A DNA stretch of 64,000 bases from Geodermatophilus telluris (GCF_900102745.1 NZ_FMZF01000005.1:341373-405372), one strand, 5' to 3'. Counted from the stretch's first letter, positions 8,986 to 18,676 are shown. Notes: generated from the sequence alone by a model not told the origin. Program-made: numbers and translations.

Positions 8986-11895
8986 TCAGCCGACGACGAA
9001 GTTGACCAGCCGGCCCGGGACGGCGACCACCCGGCGCACCGTCCGCCCGGCCAGCTGCCCGGCGATCCGCTCGTCGGCCCGCGCCGCCTGCTCCAGGGCC
9101 GCGGCGTCGGCGTCGGCCGGCACGCTGACCTGCGCGCGCACCTTCCCGTTGACCTGGACGGCGACCTCCACGGTGTCCTCGACCAGCCACCGCTCGTCGG
9201 CCACCGGGAACGACGCCCAGGCGACCGAGGAGTCGTGGCCCAGCCGCGCCCACAGCTCCTCGCCCAGGTGCGGGGCCAGTGGGGCGACCAGCAGCACCAG
9301 CGCCTCGGCCACCGGGCGCGGCACGGCCGCATCGGCGCCGTAGGCCGCGGTCAGCGCGTTGGTGAGCTCCGCGATGCGGGCGATGGCGACGTTGAACCGC
9401 AGCGTCGCCATGCCGTCGCGCACCCCGGCGATGGCCCGGTGCAGCGCCCGCAGCACGTCGTCGGACGGCTCCGGGGCCTCGGCGTGGGAGGCGTCGGCGG
9501 CCCGGACCGCGCCGGTCTGCTCGTCGACGACCACCCGCCAGATCCGCTGCAGCAGCCGCTGCGAGCCGACGACGGCCTTGGTGTCCCACGGCCGCGACTG
9601 CTCCAGCGGCCCGGTCGACATCTCGTAGACCCGGAAGGTGTCGGCGCCGTACGCCCCGATCATCTCGTCGGGCGTCACCATGTTCTTCAGGGACTTGCCG
9701 ATCTTCCCGTACTCGCGGTTGACCGGCCTGCCCTCGAAGAGGAACTGCCCGTCCCGCTCCTCCACCTCGGCGGCGGGCACGTAGAAGCCGCGCTCGTCGG
9801 TGTAGGCGTAGGCGGAGATGTAGCCCTGGTTGACCAGCCGACGGAACGGCTCTTCGCTGGACACGTAGCCCAGGTCGTGCAGCACCTTGTGCCAGAAGCG
9901 GGCGTACAGCAGGTGCAGCACCGCGTGCTCCATGCCGCCGACGTAGAGGTCGACGCCGCCGACGTCGCCCGGCGAGCGCGGGCCCAGCCAGTAGCGCTCC
10001 AGCTCCGGGTCGACCATCTGGGTGTCGTCGCCCGGGTCCAGGTAACGCAGGTAGTACCAGCACGACCCGGCCCAGTTGGGCATCGTGTTGGTCTCGCGGC
10101 GGTAGGGCCTGGGCCCGTCGCCCAGATCCAGCTCCACCGTCGTCCACTCGGAGACCCGCGACAGCGGCGGCTCGGGCGCGGACTCGGCGTCGTCGTCGGC
10201 GAAGGTCTTCGGCGAGTAGTCGTCGACCTCGGGCAGCAGCACCGGCAACAGCGACTCCGGCACCGCCCGCGGCAGGCCGTTCTCGTCGTAGACCACCGGG
10301 AACGGCTCACCCCAGTAGCGCTGCCGGCTGAACAGCCAGTCGCGCAGCTTGTAGGTGGTCGTCGCCTCCCCGTGGCCGGAGGCCACCAGCCACTCGGTCA
10401 CCCGGGCGATGGCCGCGGCCTTGTCGGTCAGCCCGTCCAGCGACACATGCTCGTTCGAGGAGTTCACCATCGGGCCGCTGCCGGTGTACGCGCCGCCCGC
10501 GAAGTCCTCCGGCGGCTGCACCGTGCGCACGACCGGCAGCCCGAAGGCCTCGGCGAACTCCCAGTCGCGGGTGTCCTCGCCGGGCACCGCCATGATCGCG
10601 CCGGTGCCGTAGCCGGTCAGCACGTAGTCGGCGATGAACACCGGCAGCGCGCGCCCGGTGACCGGGTTGACGGCGGTGGTGCCCAGCCAGACGCCGGTCT
10701 TCTCCCGGCCGGTGTCCTGGCGGTCGAGCTCCGAGCGCCGCGAGGCCTGCCGCTGGTACTCCCGCACCGCCTCGGCCGGGGTGGCCGCGCCGCCGGTCCA
10801 CCGCGGGTCGGTACCGTCGGGCCAGGCGGTCGCGGTCAGCGTCCCGACCAGCGGGTGCTCGGGTGCCAGCACCACGTACGTGGCGCCGAACAGGGTGTCG
10901 GGCCGGGTGGTGAAGACCTCGATGGTCTCCTGCCCGGCGGCGAACCGGATCCGCGCACCGGTCGAGCGGCCGATCCAGTTGCGCTGCATCTGCTTGACCG
11001 AGTCCGACCAGTCCAGCCGGTCCAGGTCGGCCAGCAGCCGCTCGGCGTAGGCGGTGATCCGCATCATCCACTGGGTCAGCGGACGCCGGAACACCGGGAA
11101 GTTGCCCCGCTCGGACCGGCCGTCGGGGGTGACCTCCTCGTTGGACAGGACCGTGCCCAGGCCCGGGCACCAGTTGACCGGCGCCTCGTGCCGGTAGGCC
11201 AGCCGGTGCGCGTCGACCACGCGCCGCTTGTCGACGTCGGACAGCTCCGCCCAGGGCCGGCCCGCCGGGTTGGTGCCGGGCGCGGGCTCCCGCGTGCCGG
11301 CGTCCAGCTCGGCCACCAGCTCCTCCACCGGGCGGGCCCGGCCGGCCTGCTCGTCGAACCAGGCCCCGAAGATCTTCAGGAAGATCCACTGGGTCCACCG
11401 GTAGTAGCCCGGGTCGATGGTGGCGAAGGTGCGCCGCTCGTCGTGGTCGACGCCCAGCCGGCGCAGCTGGGCCCGGATGGCCGCGATGTTGGCCTCGGTG
11501 GTGACCCGCGGGTGCTGCCCGGTCTGGACGGCGTACTGCTCGGCGGGCAGGCCGAAGGCGTCGTAGCCCATCGGGTGCAGCACGTTGCGGCCGTCCATCC
11601 GCAGGAACCGGCTGGTCACGTCGGTGCCCAGGTAGCCCAGCGGGTGCCCGACGTGCAGCCCGGCGCCCGAGGGGTACGGGAACATGTCCATCAGGAAGGC
11701 CTTGGGCCGGTCGGCGACCCGGTCGAAGCCCTCCGCCAGCCGGCCGACCGGGTTCGGCGTGTGGAAGGTGCCCTCGCGCGCCCAGCGGTCCTGCCACTCC
11801 AGCTCGATCCGCTGCGCGAGCGCCGGCGTGTAGCGGTGCGGCGGGACGCCGTCGCCGGCCGGGTCGGTGGCGGGCTGGCTGACCGTCTGGCTCAT
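8986..11895 (-). CDS. leuS: Leucyl-tRNA synthetase
   Basis: LeuS charges tRNA-Leu. The 969-residue protein has the HIGH-type motif HVGH at 81-84, a CP1 editing insertion (around [20 protein letters not shown]), the KMSKS-type motif KIGKSLKN and an anticodon-binding C-terminus. The ATG is preceded by GAGGAGAACC, a good ribosome site. Unlike the neighbouring leaderless genes it has a leader of roughly 120 nt carrying a Leu-rich peptide and an intrinsic terminator (see 11933-12019), so expression is probably controlled by attenuation. It converges on the F420-type gene, with 27 nt between stops. Confidence 0.98.
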   Translation of the reverse strand: MSQTVSQPATDPAGDGVPPHRYTPALAQRIELEWQDRWAREGTFHTPNPVGRLAEGFDRVADRPKAFLMDMFPYPSGAGLHVGHPLGYLGTDVTSRFLRMDGRNVLHPMGYDAFGLPAEQYAVQTGQHPRVTTEANIAAIRAQLRRLGVDHDERRTFATIDPGYYRWTQWIFLKIFGAWFDEQAGRARPVEELVAELDAGTREPAPGTNPAGRPWAELSDVDKRRVVDAHRLAYRHEAPVNWCPGLGTVLSNEEVTPDGRSERGNFPVFRRPLTQWMMRITAYAERLLADLDRLDWSDSVKQMQRNWIGRSTGARIRFAAGQETIEVFTTRPDTLFGATYVVLAPEHPLVGTLTATAWPDGTDPRWTGGAATPAEAVREYQRQASRRSELDRQDTGREKTGVWLGTTAVNPVTGRALPVFIADYVLTGYGTGAIMAVPGEDTRDWEFAEAFGLPVVRTVQPPEDFAGGAYTGSGPMVNSSNEHVSLDGLTDKAAAIARVTEWLVASGHGEATTTYKLRDWLFSRQRYWGEPFPVVYDENGLPRAVPESLLPVLLPEVDDYSPKTFADDDAESAPEPPLSRVSEWTTVELDLGDGPRPYRRETNTMPNWAGSCWYYLRYLDPGDDTQMVDPELERYWLGPRSPGDVGGVDLYVGGMEHAVLHLLYARFWHKVLHDLGYVSSEEPFRRLVNQGYISAYAYTDERGFYVPAAEVEERDGQFLFEGRPVNREYGKIGKSLKNMVTPDEMIGAYGADTFRVYEMSTGPLEQSRPWDTKAVVGSQRLLQRIWRVVVDEQTGAVRAADASHAEAPEPSDDVLRALHRAIAGVRDGMATLRFNVAIARIAELTNALTAAYGADAAVPRPVAEALVLLVAPLAPHLGEELWARLGHDSSVAWASFPVADERWLVEDTVEVAVQVNGKVRAQVSVPADADAAALEQAARADERIAGQLAGRTVRRVVAVPGRLVNFVVG

Positions 11896-11932
11896 GGTCG
11901 CGGTTCTCCTCGGCGGGTCGTGCGGCGGGCAG

Positions 11933-11958
11933 AAAAAAACCCCTCGCGCAGGAGGGGT
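11933..11958 (-). terminator. Intrinsic terminator in the leuS leader (attenuator)
   Basis: A perfect 7-bp stem (ACCCCTC/GAGGGGT) with a 6-nt loop is followed by seven consecutive T residues on the minus strand. It lies 37 nt before the leuS ATG, so it can only act on leuS. A U-tract of this quality is unusual among the hairpins of this window, which mostly lack one. Confidence 0.9.
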
Positions 11959-11959
11959 C

Positions 11960-11993
11960 GCCGTGCTGTCTGCGTCGGTCAGATCAGCACGGC
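11960..11993 (-). promoter_or_regulatory. Upstream hairpin of the leuS attenuator
   Basis: An 8-bp perfect inverted repeat (GCCGTGCT/AGCACGGC, 18-nt loop) begins inside the last codons of the leader peptide and ends one base before the terminator stem. By position it could be a pause hairpin, or its arms could be sequestered by the translating ribosome. I could not identify a convincing antiterminator pairing with the 5' arm of the terminator by eye. Confidence 0.6.
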
Positions 11994-12019
11994 CGGCGAA
12001 GGAGCAGCTGCCCGTTCAC
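11984..12019 (-). CDS. leuS leader peptide with three consecutive Leu codons
   Basis: An 11-residue open frame, [11 protein letters not shown], starts at GTG 12019 and stops 25 nt before the terminator. Residues 5-7 are CTG-CTC-CTT; CTT is rare in this GC-rich genome. TAGGCT 7 nt upstream of the GTG would make the transcript leaderless, so the peptide could be translated from its first nucleotide. The arrangement of -10 box, tiny Leu-rich frame, hairpin, terminator and leuS is that of classical ribosome-mediated attenuation, as known for leu and ilv operons. Regulation by leucyl-tRNA level is inferred. Confidence 0.8.
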   Translation of the reverse strand: MNGQLLLRRPC

Positions 12020-12026
12020 GCGCGCG

Positions 12027-12032
12027 AGCCTA
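12027..12032 (-). promoter_or_regulatory. -10 element of the leuS leader transcript
   Basis: TAGGCT on the minus strand matches TANNNT and lies 7 nt before the leader-peptide GTG. No clear -35 is seen. The same hexamer and spacing occur before lipB. Confidence 0.65.
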
Positions 12033-12146
12033 CTCCGCCGCGCCGGCGGGCCGCGCGCACGGACGGTCCGGCCGGCCCCCACCCCGGAGGGTGAACCCGC
12101 GGCCCACCCGGTGTACCCGCGGCCCCGCCCTGCCGAGAGGGATCGT

Positions 12147-14429
12147 GTGCCACCCGATGCGCCGAGCGCGCCCGACCGCCGCGGCTCCCGCCGGACCCTG
12201 GCCCTGACCGGGCTCGTCCTCGCGCTGTTCGCCACCGGCGTCGGGCCGCGCCCGGACGGCGAGGCGTGGGCCCTGGCCTACGACCTCGTCCTCTACAACG
12301 CCGTCTGCCTGCTGGCCGCCGCCGTGTGCGTCCTGGCCGCCCGCCGCAACCGCGCCGAGCGGCTCGCCTGGACCAGCCTGGCCGTCGCCTTCGTGCTCAA
12401 CACCGTCGGCAACCTCGTCTACACCCTCGTCATCGCCCGGATGACCCACGAGCCCTACCCCTCCCTGGCCGACTTCTTCTACCTCGCCTACTTCGCACCG
12501 CTGTACGTGGCGCTCATCGCGCTGATCCGCACCCGCGTACACCGTTTCCACGCGAGCATGTGGCTCGACGGCGGCATCGGGGCGCTGGGCGCCACGGCCG
12601 TCGCCGTCGCGGTGCTGCTGGAGCCGGCCCTGCGCCTGACCGAGGGCAGCCTCGCCGCCGTCGTCACCAACCTGGCCTACCCGGTGGCCGACGTCGTCCT
12701 GCTGGCCGTGCTCGTCGCCGTCTCGGCCATCCTCGGCGTGCGCCGCGACCCCGCCCTGCTGCTGCTCGGCGCCGGGATCGTGGCCAACCTGGTGGGCGAC
12801 ATCGTCTACCTCGACCTGGCCACCGCCGGGGACTACGTCGAGGGCGGGCCGCTCGACCTCACCTGGCTGACCGGCATGCTGCTGATGGCCGTGGCCGCCC
12901 ACCGCAGCGACCAGGGAGCCCCGCCGGCGCGCGAGGCCGACACCCAGGTGGGCTGGCGGGTGCTCGCCGTCCCGCTGGTGTGCAACCTGGCCAGCCTGTT
13001 CGTGCTGGGCCTGGGCTGGGGCGACCGGATGTCCCCGTGGGCGGCGTGGGCCGCGATCGGCTGCGTGCTCGCCGCGCTGGCCCGGACGGCGGTCACCTTC
13101 CGCGAGGTCCGCACCATCCGCGAGGTCAAGCTCGAGGCCCGCACCGACGAGCTGACCGGACTGCCCAACCGGCGCGCGCTGCTCGAGGCCGCCCGCGACG
13201 TCGTCGCCGCGGCCACCACCGCCCGCCCGGCGGCGCTGCTGCTGCTCGACCTCGACGGCTTCAAGGAGGTCAACGACAGCCTCGGCCACGGCGCCGGCGA
13301 CGAGCTGCTGCGCCAGGTCGGCCCGCGGCTGGCCCCCGTCCTGCAGCCCGGCGAGGTGCTCGCCCGCCTGGGCGGCGACGAGTTCGCCGTCCTGCTGCCC
13401 GGCACCGACCTCGAGACCGCCGCCCTGCGGGCCGGCGTCGTCGACGGGCTGCTGCGCGAGCCCTTCCCCGTGGGCGGTATCCGGCTGCACGTCGGGGTGA
13501 GCATCGGCGTGTCCACCGCCCCGGTGCCGGCCGACGACGTCCAGGAGCTGCTGCGCTGCGCCGACGTGGCCATGTACGCGGCCAAGACCGGGCGCACCGG
13601 CGTCCAGGTGTACGTACCCGACCCCGGCAGCGACTCCGGTGACCGGCTGCGCACGATGGAGGAGCTGCGCACCGCCCTGGCCGAGGACGAGCTGATCGTC
13701 CACCTGCAGCCGCAGGTCGCCATGGACGACGGCCGGCCGGTCGGCGTCGAGGCGCTGCTGCGCTGGCAGCACCCCACGCGCGGGCTGCTCAGCCCCGCGT
13801 TCGTGCTGCCCGCCGCCGAGCAGGCCGGCCTGCTGCGCCCGCTCACCGACGCGGTGCTCGACCGGTCGCTGGACGCGGTCGCGCTGTGGTGGGCCGAGCA
13901 CCGGGTGCCGATCTCGGTGAACCTGTCGGCGGCCAACGTCGCCGACCTGGACCTGCCGGCCAAGGTGGCCGCCGCCCTCGACCGGCGCGGGCTGCCCGCC
14001 GAGGCGCTGACCCTGGAGCTGGTCGAGGACACCCTCATGGCCGACCCCGAGCGCGGCCGCCGCGTGCTCGGCGAGCTGCGCCGGCTCGGCGTGCGGACGT
14101 CGATCGACGACTACGGCACCGGCTACAGCTCGCTGGCCTACCTGCGGCACCTGCCCGCCGACGAGCTCAAGCTCGACCGCAGCCTGACCGCCGACGTCGA
14201 CCGCGACGAGCGGGCCGCGGCGATCGTGCGGCACACCGCCGCGCTGGCCCACGACCTGGGGCTGAGCCTGGTCGCCGAGGGCGTGGAGGACCTGACCACC
14301 GGACGGCGGCTGGCCGAGCTCGGCTGCGACGTCGCGCAGGGCTACGCCATCGCCCGACCGATGCCCGTTGCCGACTTCGTCGGCTGGCTCGCCGGCGCGC
14401 GCACGGGCGGGTCCAGCAACCGCGTCTGA
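12147..14429 (+). CDS. Membrane GGDEF-EAL c-di-GMP turnover protein
   Basis: About 760 residues. An N-terminal block of nine or ten hydrophobic helices occupies roughly residues 12-315. A GGDEF domain with an intact GGDEF signature is followed by an EAL domain with EALLRW, the DDYGTGYSSL loop, LKLD and AEGVE. Both active sites look intact, so it could make and degrade c-di-GMP; which activity dominates is unknown. GTG 12147 was chosen because GAGAGG lies 6 nt before it; an upstream in-frame GTG at 12111 has no ribosome site. Its stalkless membrane sensor has no recognised ligand. A second cyclase lies at 47962. Confidence 0.92.
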   Translation: MPPDAPSAPDRRGSRRTLALTGLVLALFATGVGPRPDGEAWALAYDLVLYNAVCLLAAAVCVLAARRNRAERLAWTSLAVAFVLNTVGNLVYTLVIARMTHEPYPSLADFFYLAYFAPLYVALIALIRTRVHRFHASMWLDGGIGALGATAVAVAVLLEPALRLTEGSLAAVVTNLAYPVADVVLLAVLVAVSAILGVRRDPALLLLGAGIVANLVGDIVYLDLATAGDYVEGGPLDLTWLTGMLLMAVAAHRSDQGAPPAREADTQVGWRVLAVPLVCNLASLFVLGLGWGDRMSPWAAWAAIGCVLAALARTAVTFREVRTIREVKLEARTDELTGLPNRRALLEAARDVVAAATTARPAALLLLDLDGFKEVNDSLGHGAGDELLRQVGPRLAPVLQPGEVLARLGGDEFAVLLPGTDLETAALRAGVVDGLLREPFPVGGIRLHVGVSIGVSTAPVPADDVQELLRCADVAMYAAKTGRTGVQVYVPDPGSDSGDRLRTMEELRTALAEDELIVHLQPQVAMDDGRPVGVEALLRWQHPTRGLLSPAFVLPAAEQAGLLRPLTDAVLDRSLDAVALWWAEHRVPISVNLSAANVADLDLPAKVAAALDRRGLPAEALTLELVEDTLMADPERGRRVLGELRRLGVRTSIDDYGTGYSSLAYLRHLPADELKLDRSLTADVDRDERAAAIVRHTAALAHDLGLSLVAEGVEDLTTGRRLAELGCDVAQGYAIARPMPVADFVGWLAGARTGGSSNRV

Positions 14430-14514
14430 ACGCCGCCGGGCGTGCCGCCTCGGGGTGTGCCCGTCGGCGGGACCGGGCAGGATGGCCGGAGTCGATCAAC
14501 CCGGAGGTCCATCC

Positions 14515-15624
14515 GTGTCCCGTAGTCAAACCCGCGGCCAGGTCATCGGGGCCGAGCTCCAGGAGGGGTTCAGCCACCTGGGCGCCGCCGTGACCGAGGC
14601 GTCGCGGGCCGCCGCCGAGCAGTTCGGCCCCCGCGTCGAGGCCGCCCGTGACGCGGCCGGTCCGGCGCTCGACGCCGCCCGCGACGTCGTCGTCCCCAAG
14701 GTCGCCGCCGCCGTCGCCGTCGCCGCCCCGGCGGTCGCCTCCGCGCGGGAGGCGCTCTCGCCGCGGGTGGAGTCGGCCCGCGACGCGGCCGGCCCGGTGC
14801 TGGAGATGGCCCGCGAGCGGGTGGACGCCGCCGTCGAGGCCCTCACCCCGCGCCTGGAGGCCGCCCGCGGTGCCGCCGGCCCCGCGGTCACCTCCGCGCT
14901 GACCGCGGCCGGCGCCGCCGCCGCGCGGGCCGCCGCCGACCTGGCCCCGCTCGTGGGGGCCGCCTCGGCAGCCACCCGCGAGGCGCTGACCAGCGAGGTC
15001 GCCCCCCGCGTGGCGGCCGCCCGCGACGCGGTCGGGCCGGCCCTGGAGAACGCCCGCGGCTCCCTGGCCGCCGGCGTCGAGTCCGCCCTGGGTGAGCTCG
15101 AGCACCGCCGCGCCGACCTGCTGGCCACCACCGCGAGAGCGACGGCCGACCTGCGCACGAAGTCGGCGCGGGCGGGTAAGGACACGAGGAGGAAGGCGGC
15201 GAAGACGGCCGCGCGGGCGAGGCGGAGGGCCGGGCTGGCGCCCGCGCCGCGCCGCTGGCCCTGGGTGGTCGCCGCCTTCGTCGCCGGGACGGTGGCCTTC
15301 GTGCTGCTGCGCCGGAAGAAGGCGGACCCGTGGACGCCGGCCCCGGCCGGGGACGGGCCCGTGCCCAGCTACCGAGAGGACCCCGTGCCCAGTTCCCCGA
15401 GCAACGACAACGCCGGCAAGACCGTCTCCAGCGCCCAGTGGGAGGCCGGCGACTCCGCGCCCAACGAGTCCGACATGGGCATCCGCGACGCGCAGAACGT
15501 GGCCGGTGACGACGCCGCCGGCGAGACCGACCCGACCCGGACCGCTCCCGAGCCGTACACCAGCGGGGGCGGCGCCCAGGACGCGGGCCCGACCGCGGGC
15601 CCGCCCGGGGCCGGCCAGGCCTGA
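14515..15624 (+). CDS. Ala-rich repetitive protein with C-terminal membrane helix (LEA-like)
   Basis: A 369-residue protein of unknown function. Residues 40-200 contain at least four degenerate units of the form PR(V/L)xxARxAxGPxx, alternating with Ala/Val helices, suggesting long amphipathic helices as in LEA or apolipoprotein-like proteins. A Lys/Arg-rich segment precedes one transmembrane helix ([16 protein letters not shown], about residues 245-260). The hydrophilic acidic tail includes [19 protein letters not shown] 14515 was chosen for the GGAGG 8 nt upstream. It is followed by a strong terminator and appears monocistronic. A role in desiccation or envelope protection is a guess from composition only. 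Confidence 0.75.
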   Translation: MSRSQTRGQVIGAELQEGFSHLGAAVTEASRAAAEQFGPRVEAARDAAGPALDAARDVVVPKVAAAVAVAAPAVASAREALSPRVESARDAAGPVLEMARERVDAAVEALTPRLEAARGAAGPAVTSALTAAGAAAARAAADLAPLVGAASAATREALTSEVAPRVAAARDAVGPALENARGSLAAGVESALGELEHRRADLLATTARATADLRTKSARAGKDTRRKAAKTAARARRRAGLAPAPRRWPWVVAAFVAGTVAFVLLRRKKADPWTPAPAGDGPVPSYREDPVPSSPSNDNAGKTVSSAQWEAGDSAPNESDMGIRDAQNVAGDDAAGETDPTRTAPEPYTSGGGAQDAGPTAGPPGAGQA

Positions 15625-15647
15625 GCCCCGACGAGAGCTCTCCCCCG

Positions 15648-15680
15648 CCGCCCCCGCTGCCCCCGAGGCAGCGGGGGCGG
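15648..15680 (+). terminator. Hairpin between the repetitive-protein gene and lipA
   Basis: A perfect 14-bp GC stem with loop CCCGA and no T-tract lies 24 nt after the preceding stop. It isolates lipA, which has its own -10 element at 15695-15700. Confidence 0.8.
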
Positions 15681-15707
15681 TGGGCGTCCGGGGGTACCGT
15701 GCTGGTC

Positions 15708-16676
15708 ATGAGCGAGACGGCGGTCCCCACTCCCCCCGCGAAGGTCGAGCCCGCCGGACGCAAGCTGCTGCGGCTGGAGGTGCGCAACAGCCAGGTCCCG
15801 ATCGAGCGCAAGCCCGACTGGATCAAGACCCGGCTCAAGACCGGCCCGGAGTACACCGAGCTCAAGTCGCTGGTGCGCCGCGAGGGCCTGCACACCGTCT
15901 GCGAAGAGGCCGGCTGCCCCAACATCTACGAGTGCTGGGAGGACCGGGAGGCCACGTTCCTCATCGGTGGCGACCAGTGCACCCGGCGCTGCGACTTCTG
16001 CCAGATCGACACCGGCAAGCCGGCCGACTTCGACGCCGACGAGCCGCGCCGCGTGGCCGAGAGCGTGGCCGCGATGCAGCTGCGCTACGCCACCGTCACC
16101 GGCGTCGCCCGCGACGACCTGCCCGACGGTGGGGCGTGGCTGTACGCCGAGACCGTCCGGCAGATCCACGCCGCCGTCCCGGGCTGCGGGGTCGAGCTGC
16201 TCATCCCCGACTTCAACGCCGACCCCGACCAGCTCGCCGAGGTCTTCTCCTCGCGGCCGGAGGTGCTCGCGCACAACGTCGAGACCGTGCCGCGGATCTT
16301 CAAGCGGATCCGGCCCGGCTTCCGCTTCGAGCGCTCGCTCGCGGTGATCACCGCCGCCCGCGAGGCCGGGCTGGTGACCAAGTCCAACCTCATCCTCGGC
16401 ATGGGCGAGGAGCCGCACGAGGTCGTGGAGACCATGCGCGCCCTGCACGAGGCCGGGTGCGACCTGCTCACCATCACCCAGTACCTGCGGCCCTCGCCGC
16501 GGCACCACCCCGTCGTCCGCTGGGTCAAGCCCGACGAGTTCGTCGGGTTCCAGCAGCAGGCGGAGGAGATCGGCTTCCCCGGCGTCCTCGCCGGGCCGCT
16601 GGTGCGCAGTTCCTACCGGGCCGGCCGGCTCTACCAGCAGGCCGTCGAGGCCCGCGGTCTGACCCCTCGGGGCTGA
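15708..16676 (+). CDS. lipA: Lipoyl synthase
   Basis: LipA is a radical SAM enzyme that inserts two sulfur atoms into octanoyl-lysine. The 322-residue protein has the auxiliary cluster motif [12 protein letters not shown], the radical SAM motif CTRRCDFC and the C-terminal RSSYRAG with the serine that ligates the auxiliary cluster. TACCGT lies 7 nt before the ATG, so a leaderless mRNA is likely; an in-frame GTG three codons upstream is less likely. It completes the lipoate pathway with lipB and acts on sucB. Confidence 0.97.
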   Translation: MSETAVPTPPAKVEPAGRKLLRLEVRNSQVPIERKPDWIKTRLKTGPEYTELKSLVRREGLHTVCEEAGCPNIYECWEDREATFLIGGDQCTRRCDFCQIDTGKPADFDADEPRRVAESVAAMQLRYATVTGVARDDLPDGGAWLYAETVRQIHAAVPGCGVELLIPDFNADPDQLAEVFSSRPEVLAHNVETVPRIFKRIRPGFRFERSLAVITAAREAGLVTKSNLILGMGEEPHEVVETMRALHEAGCDLLTITQYLRPSPRHHPVVRWVKPDEFVGFQQQAEEIGFPGVLAGPLVRSSYRAGRLYQQAVEARGLTPRG

Positions 16677-16727
16677 TCTCCCGCCGCGCCCCCGGGCCAC
16701 CCGCCCGCGCGCCCCTATCCTGGGGTC

Positions 16728-17573
16728 ATGGCACGCAGCAAGCCCACAGACTCCACCGCGCCGTCCGGACGCGGCAAGGCCGCGACCGGTCCCGGCTCCC
16801 GCGGCCGGACGACGGGCGGTGCCACCGCGGCGGGCGCCGCCGGCAAGGGCAAGGCCCCGAAGGTCGGCGCGGACGGCCAGCCCAAGGTCGGCCGGCTCAA
16901 GAAGATCGGCAACCAGGCCCGCATGGTCAAGCAGGCCTACTCGCTGACCCGCAAGAACGACCCGAAGCTGCCCTGGCTGATGCTCATCGCCTTCGTGGTG
17001 GTGGCCGGCGTGGTGGAGCTGCTGGCGATCCTGTTCGGCGCGCCGTTCCTGCTCCTCCCGCTCGCGGTGGTCCTCGGCGTGATGGCCGCGATGATCGTCT
17101 TCGGCCGCCGGGCGCAGGGCTCGGCCTACCGCCAGGTGGAGGGCCAGCCGGGCGCGGCCGCCTGGGTGCTCGAGGGCATGCGCGGTGACTGGCGGGTCAC
17201 CGCGGGCGTCGCCGGCACCACCCAGCTCGACAGCGTGCACCGCGTGCTCGGCCGGCCCGGGATCATCCTGGTCGGCGAGGGCTCCGCGGCCCGCGTCCGC
17301 AGCCTCATCGCCCAGGAGAAGAAGAAGGTCGCCCGGGTCGTCGGCGACACCCCGATCTACGACGTCCTGGTGGGTGACGAGGAGGGGCAGGTGCCCCTGC
17401 GCAAGCTCAGCACCCACGTGATGAAGCTGCCGCGCAACCTCTCGGCCGCCGAGGTCAACAGCCTCGGCCGGCGGATGTCCGCGCTCGGCGGCCCGCGGAT
17501 GCCCGTCCCCGGCGGCCCGCTGCCCGGCGGCCGGCAGATGTCGGTCAGCGCCCGCCAGGTCCGGCGCCGCTGA
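16728..17573 (+). CDS. DUF4191 membrane protein (Rv2219-like)
   Basis: A 281-residue protein of unknown function, conserved directly after lipA in actinobacteria. It has a basic low-complexity N-terminus (about 55 residues), then KIGNQARMVKQAYSLTRKNDP and two transmembrane helices (about 85-125). A soluble domain follows with EGMRGDWRVTAGVAGTTQLD, HRVLGRPGIILVGEG and a Gly/Pro-rich tail. TATCCT lies 6 nt before the ATG, a leaderless arrangement independent of lipA. Confidence 0.9.
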   Translation: MARSKPTDSTAPSGRGKAATGPGSRGRTTGGATAAGAAGKGKAPKVGADGQPKVGRLKKIGNQARMVKQAYSLTRKNDPKLPWLMLIAFVVVAGVVELLAILFGAPFLLLPLAVVLGVMAAMIVFGRRAQGSAYRQVEGQPGAAAWVLEGMRGDWRVTAGVAGTTQLDSVHRVLGRPGIILVGEGSAARVRSLIAQEKKKVARVVGDTPIYDVLVGDEEGQVPLRKLSTHVMKLPRNLSAAEVNSLGRRMSALGGPRMPVPGGPLPGGRQMSVSARQVRRR

Positions 17574-17581
17574 CCGGAGGA

Positions 17582-17689
17582 CCACCCTGCCCCCCATGAA
17601 GGACCCTCCTGCCCCCCGCCACTCGCGAGCTCGCGGCGGGCCCCTGCAGGAGGGCCGATCGACGCTCGCGGCGGGCCCCTGCAGGGTGG
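17582..17689. terminator. Nested double hairpin with duplicated arms
   Basis: Between convergent genes, an outer pair CCACCCTG/CAGGGTGG (17582-17589, 17682-17689) encloses an inner pair CCCTCCTG/CAGGAGGG (17604-17611, 17647-17654) and a CGCGAGCTCGCG palindrome core. The right arm contains a 22-bp exact direct repeat (17629-17650 and 17664-17685) ending in CCCCTGCAGG. It probably works as a bidirectional terminator. The duplication suggests a repeat element. Confidence 0.7.
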
Positions 17690-17692
17690 CCG

Positions 17693-18190
17693 TCAGAGCC
17701 GGTCGAAGGGCGCGGCGTAGCGGAAGGTGCCGCGCTGCTCGGGCCCGGCCAGCCGACGGGCCTGGAAGTGCACGCCCCACGCGGGGTCGGGCGGGGCGAG
17801 GCCGAGGTCGGCCGCCGGCCGGAAGCCGAGGCGGGCGTACCAGTGCGGTGACCCGAGCAGCGCGACCAGGCGCTCCCCCGCCGCCTCGGCGACGGCGAGC
17901 AGCGTGTGCACCAGCACCGTGCCGGTCCCGCGGTGCTGCACGGCCGGCCGGACGGCGAGCGGCCCGAGCCCGAGCGCGGGGGCGCCGAGCGGCTCGATCC
18001 ACCCGCGGGTCGCGATCACGTGCCCGACGACGTCGTCCCCGTCGACGGCCACCAGGGACAGGTGCGGCAGGAAGCCCGCGTCCTCGCGGAGCTCGCCGAC
18101 CAGCCGGGCCTCCACCGCGGTCGGGAAGGCCGCCCGGTGGACGTCGCCGACGGCGCGGTGGTCGGCCGGCCGCTCCCTGCGGACGATCAC
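17693..18190 (-). CDS. GNAT family N-acetyltransferase
   Basis: A 165-residue acetyltransferase of the YhbS/COG3153 type. It shows VIVRRERPADHRAVGDVHRAAF at the start (first 20 or so residues), LGPLAVRPAVQHRGTG as the acetyl-CoA motif A, and LGSPHWYARLGF at the end. GTG 18190 overlaps the stop of the upstream RDD gene (GTGA), so the two are coupled. Substrate unknown. Confidence 0.87.
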   Translation of the reverse strand: MIVRRERPADHRAVGDVHRAAFPTAVEARLVGELREDAGFLPHLSLVAVDGDDVVGHVIATRGWIEPLGAPALGLGPLAVRPAVQHRGTGTVLVHTLLAVAEAAGERLVALLGSPHWYARLGFRPAADLGLAPPDPAWGVHFQARRLAGPEQRGTFRYAAPFDRL

Positions 18191-18597
18191 CTGTCGCGGA
18201 CGACGGCGGTGTCGGTGAGGCGGTCGTGCAGGCCGCGGCCGTCGGCGTCCACCACCAGGGCGGGCACGAGCACCATGAGCAGCCCGGTCCGGACGACGGC
18301 CCGCCAGAGCGCCAGCCGCGCCGCCGGCCGCGGGTGCGCCAGCCGCAGGCCGAGCAGCCGCATCCCCGGCGTCTGCCCGACGGCGACGAGGAAGACGACG
18401 TAGACCGCGGCGAAGGACAGCAGGCTCCAGTTGCCCGGCAGGTCGGGCGCGGTGAACAGGCCCGCGACGACCGCCGAGAGGACGGCGTCGACGAGGAAGG
18501 CGAGCACCCGGGTCCCGAAGGGGGCCAGCGAGCCGGGTCCGTCGGACGGCAGGCCCAGGGAGGCGCCCCGGCGTCGTCCCTGAGAGGGTGGCTCCAC
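18187..18597 (-). CDS. RDD family membrane protein
   Basis: A 136-residue protein with about three hydrophobic helices and the family's spaced Arg/Asp residues: R in FGTRVLAFLVDAVLS, with D in the same helix. It also has GQTPGMRLLGLRL. GTG 18597 was chosen because TACGCT lies 7 nt upstream; longer frames would enter the glnA control region. RDD proteins next to glnA1 are seen in mycobacteria (Rv2219A), with unknown function. Its promoter is divergent from that of glnA. Confidence 0.87.
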   Translation of the reverse strand: MEPPSQGRRRGASLGLPSDGPGSLAPFGTRVLAFLVDAVLSAVVAGLFTAPDLPGNWSLLSFAAVYVVFLVAVGQTPGMRLLGLRLAHPRPAARLALWRAVVRTGLLMVLVPALVVDADGRGLHDRLTDTAVVRDR

Positions 18598-18676
18598 GCC
18601 CACCAGCGTAGGACTCACCGCAGCGCACCCCCGCCGAGCCAGGGCACCCGCCGCCGCCGACACGCCGGAGGCCGTT

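Noticed and set aside
9235..12207. A 990-codon plus-strand open frame over leuS
   Set aside because: It is the antisense shadow of leuS in GC-rich codons; composition is Arg/Gly/His/Val-rich with no domain, while leuS is certain.
12030..14252. A 740-codon minus-strand frame over the GGDEF-EAL gene
   Set aside because: Antisense shadow; the plus strand encodes intact GGDEF and EAL motifs.
15369..18002. An 877-codon minus-strand frame over lipA and the DUF4191 gene
   Set aside because: Shadow of two certain plus-strand genes and part of the GNAT gene; no motif in its translation.
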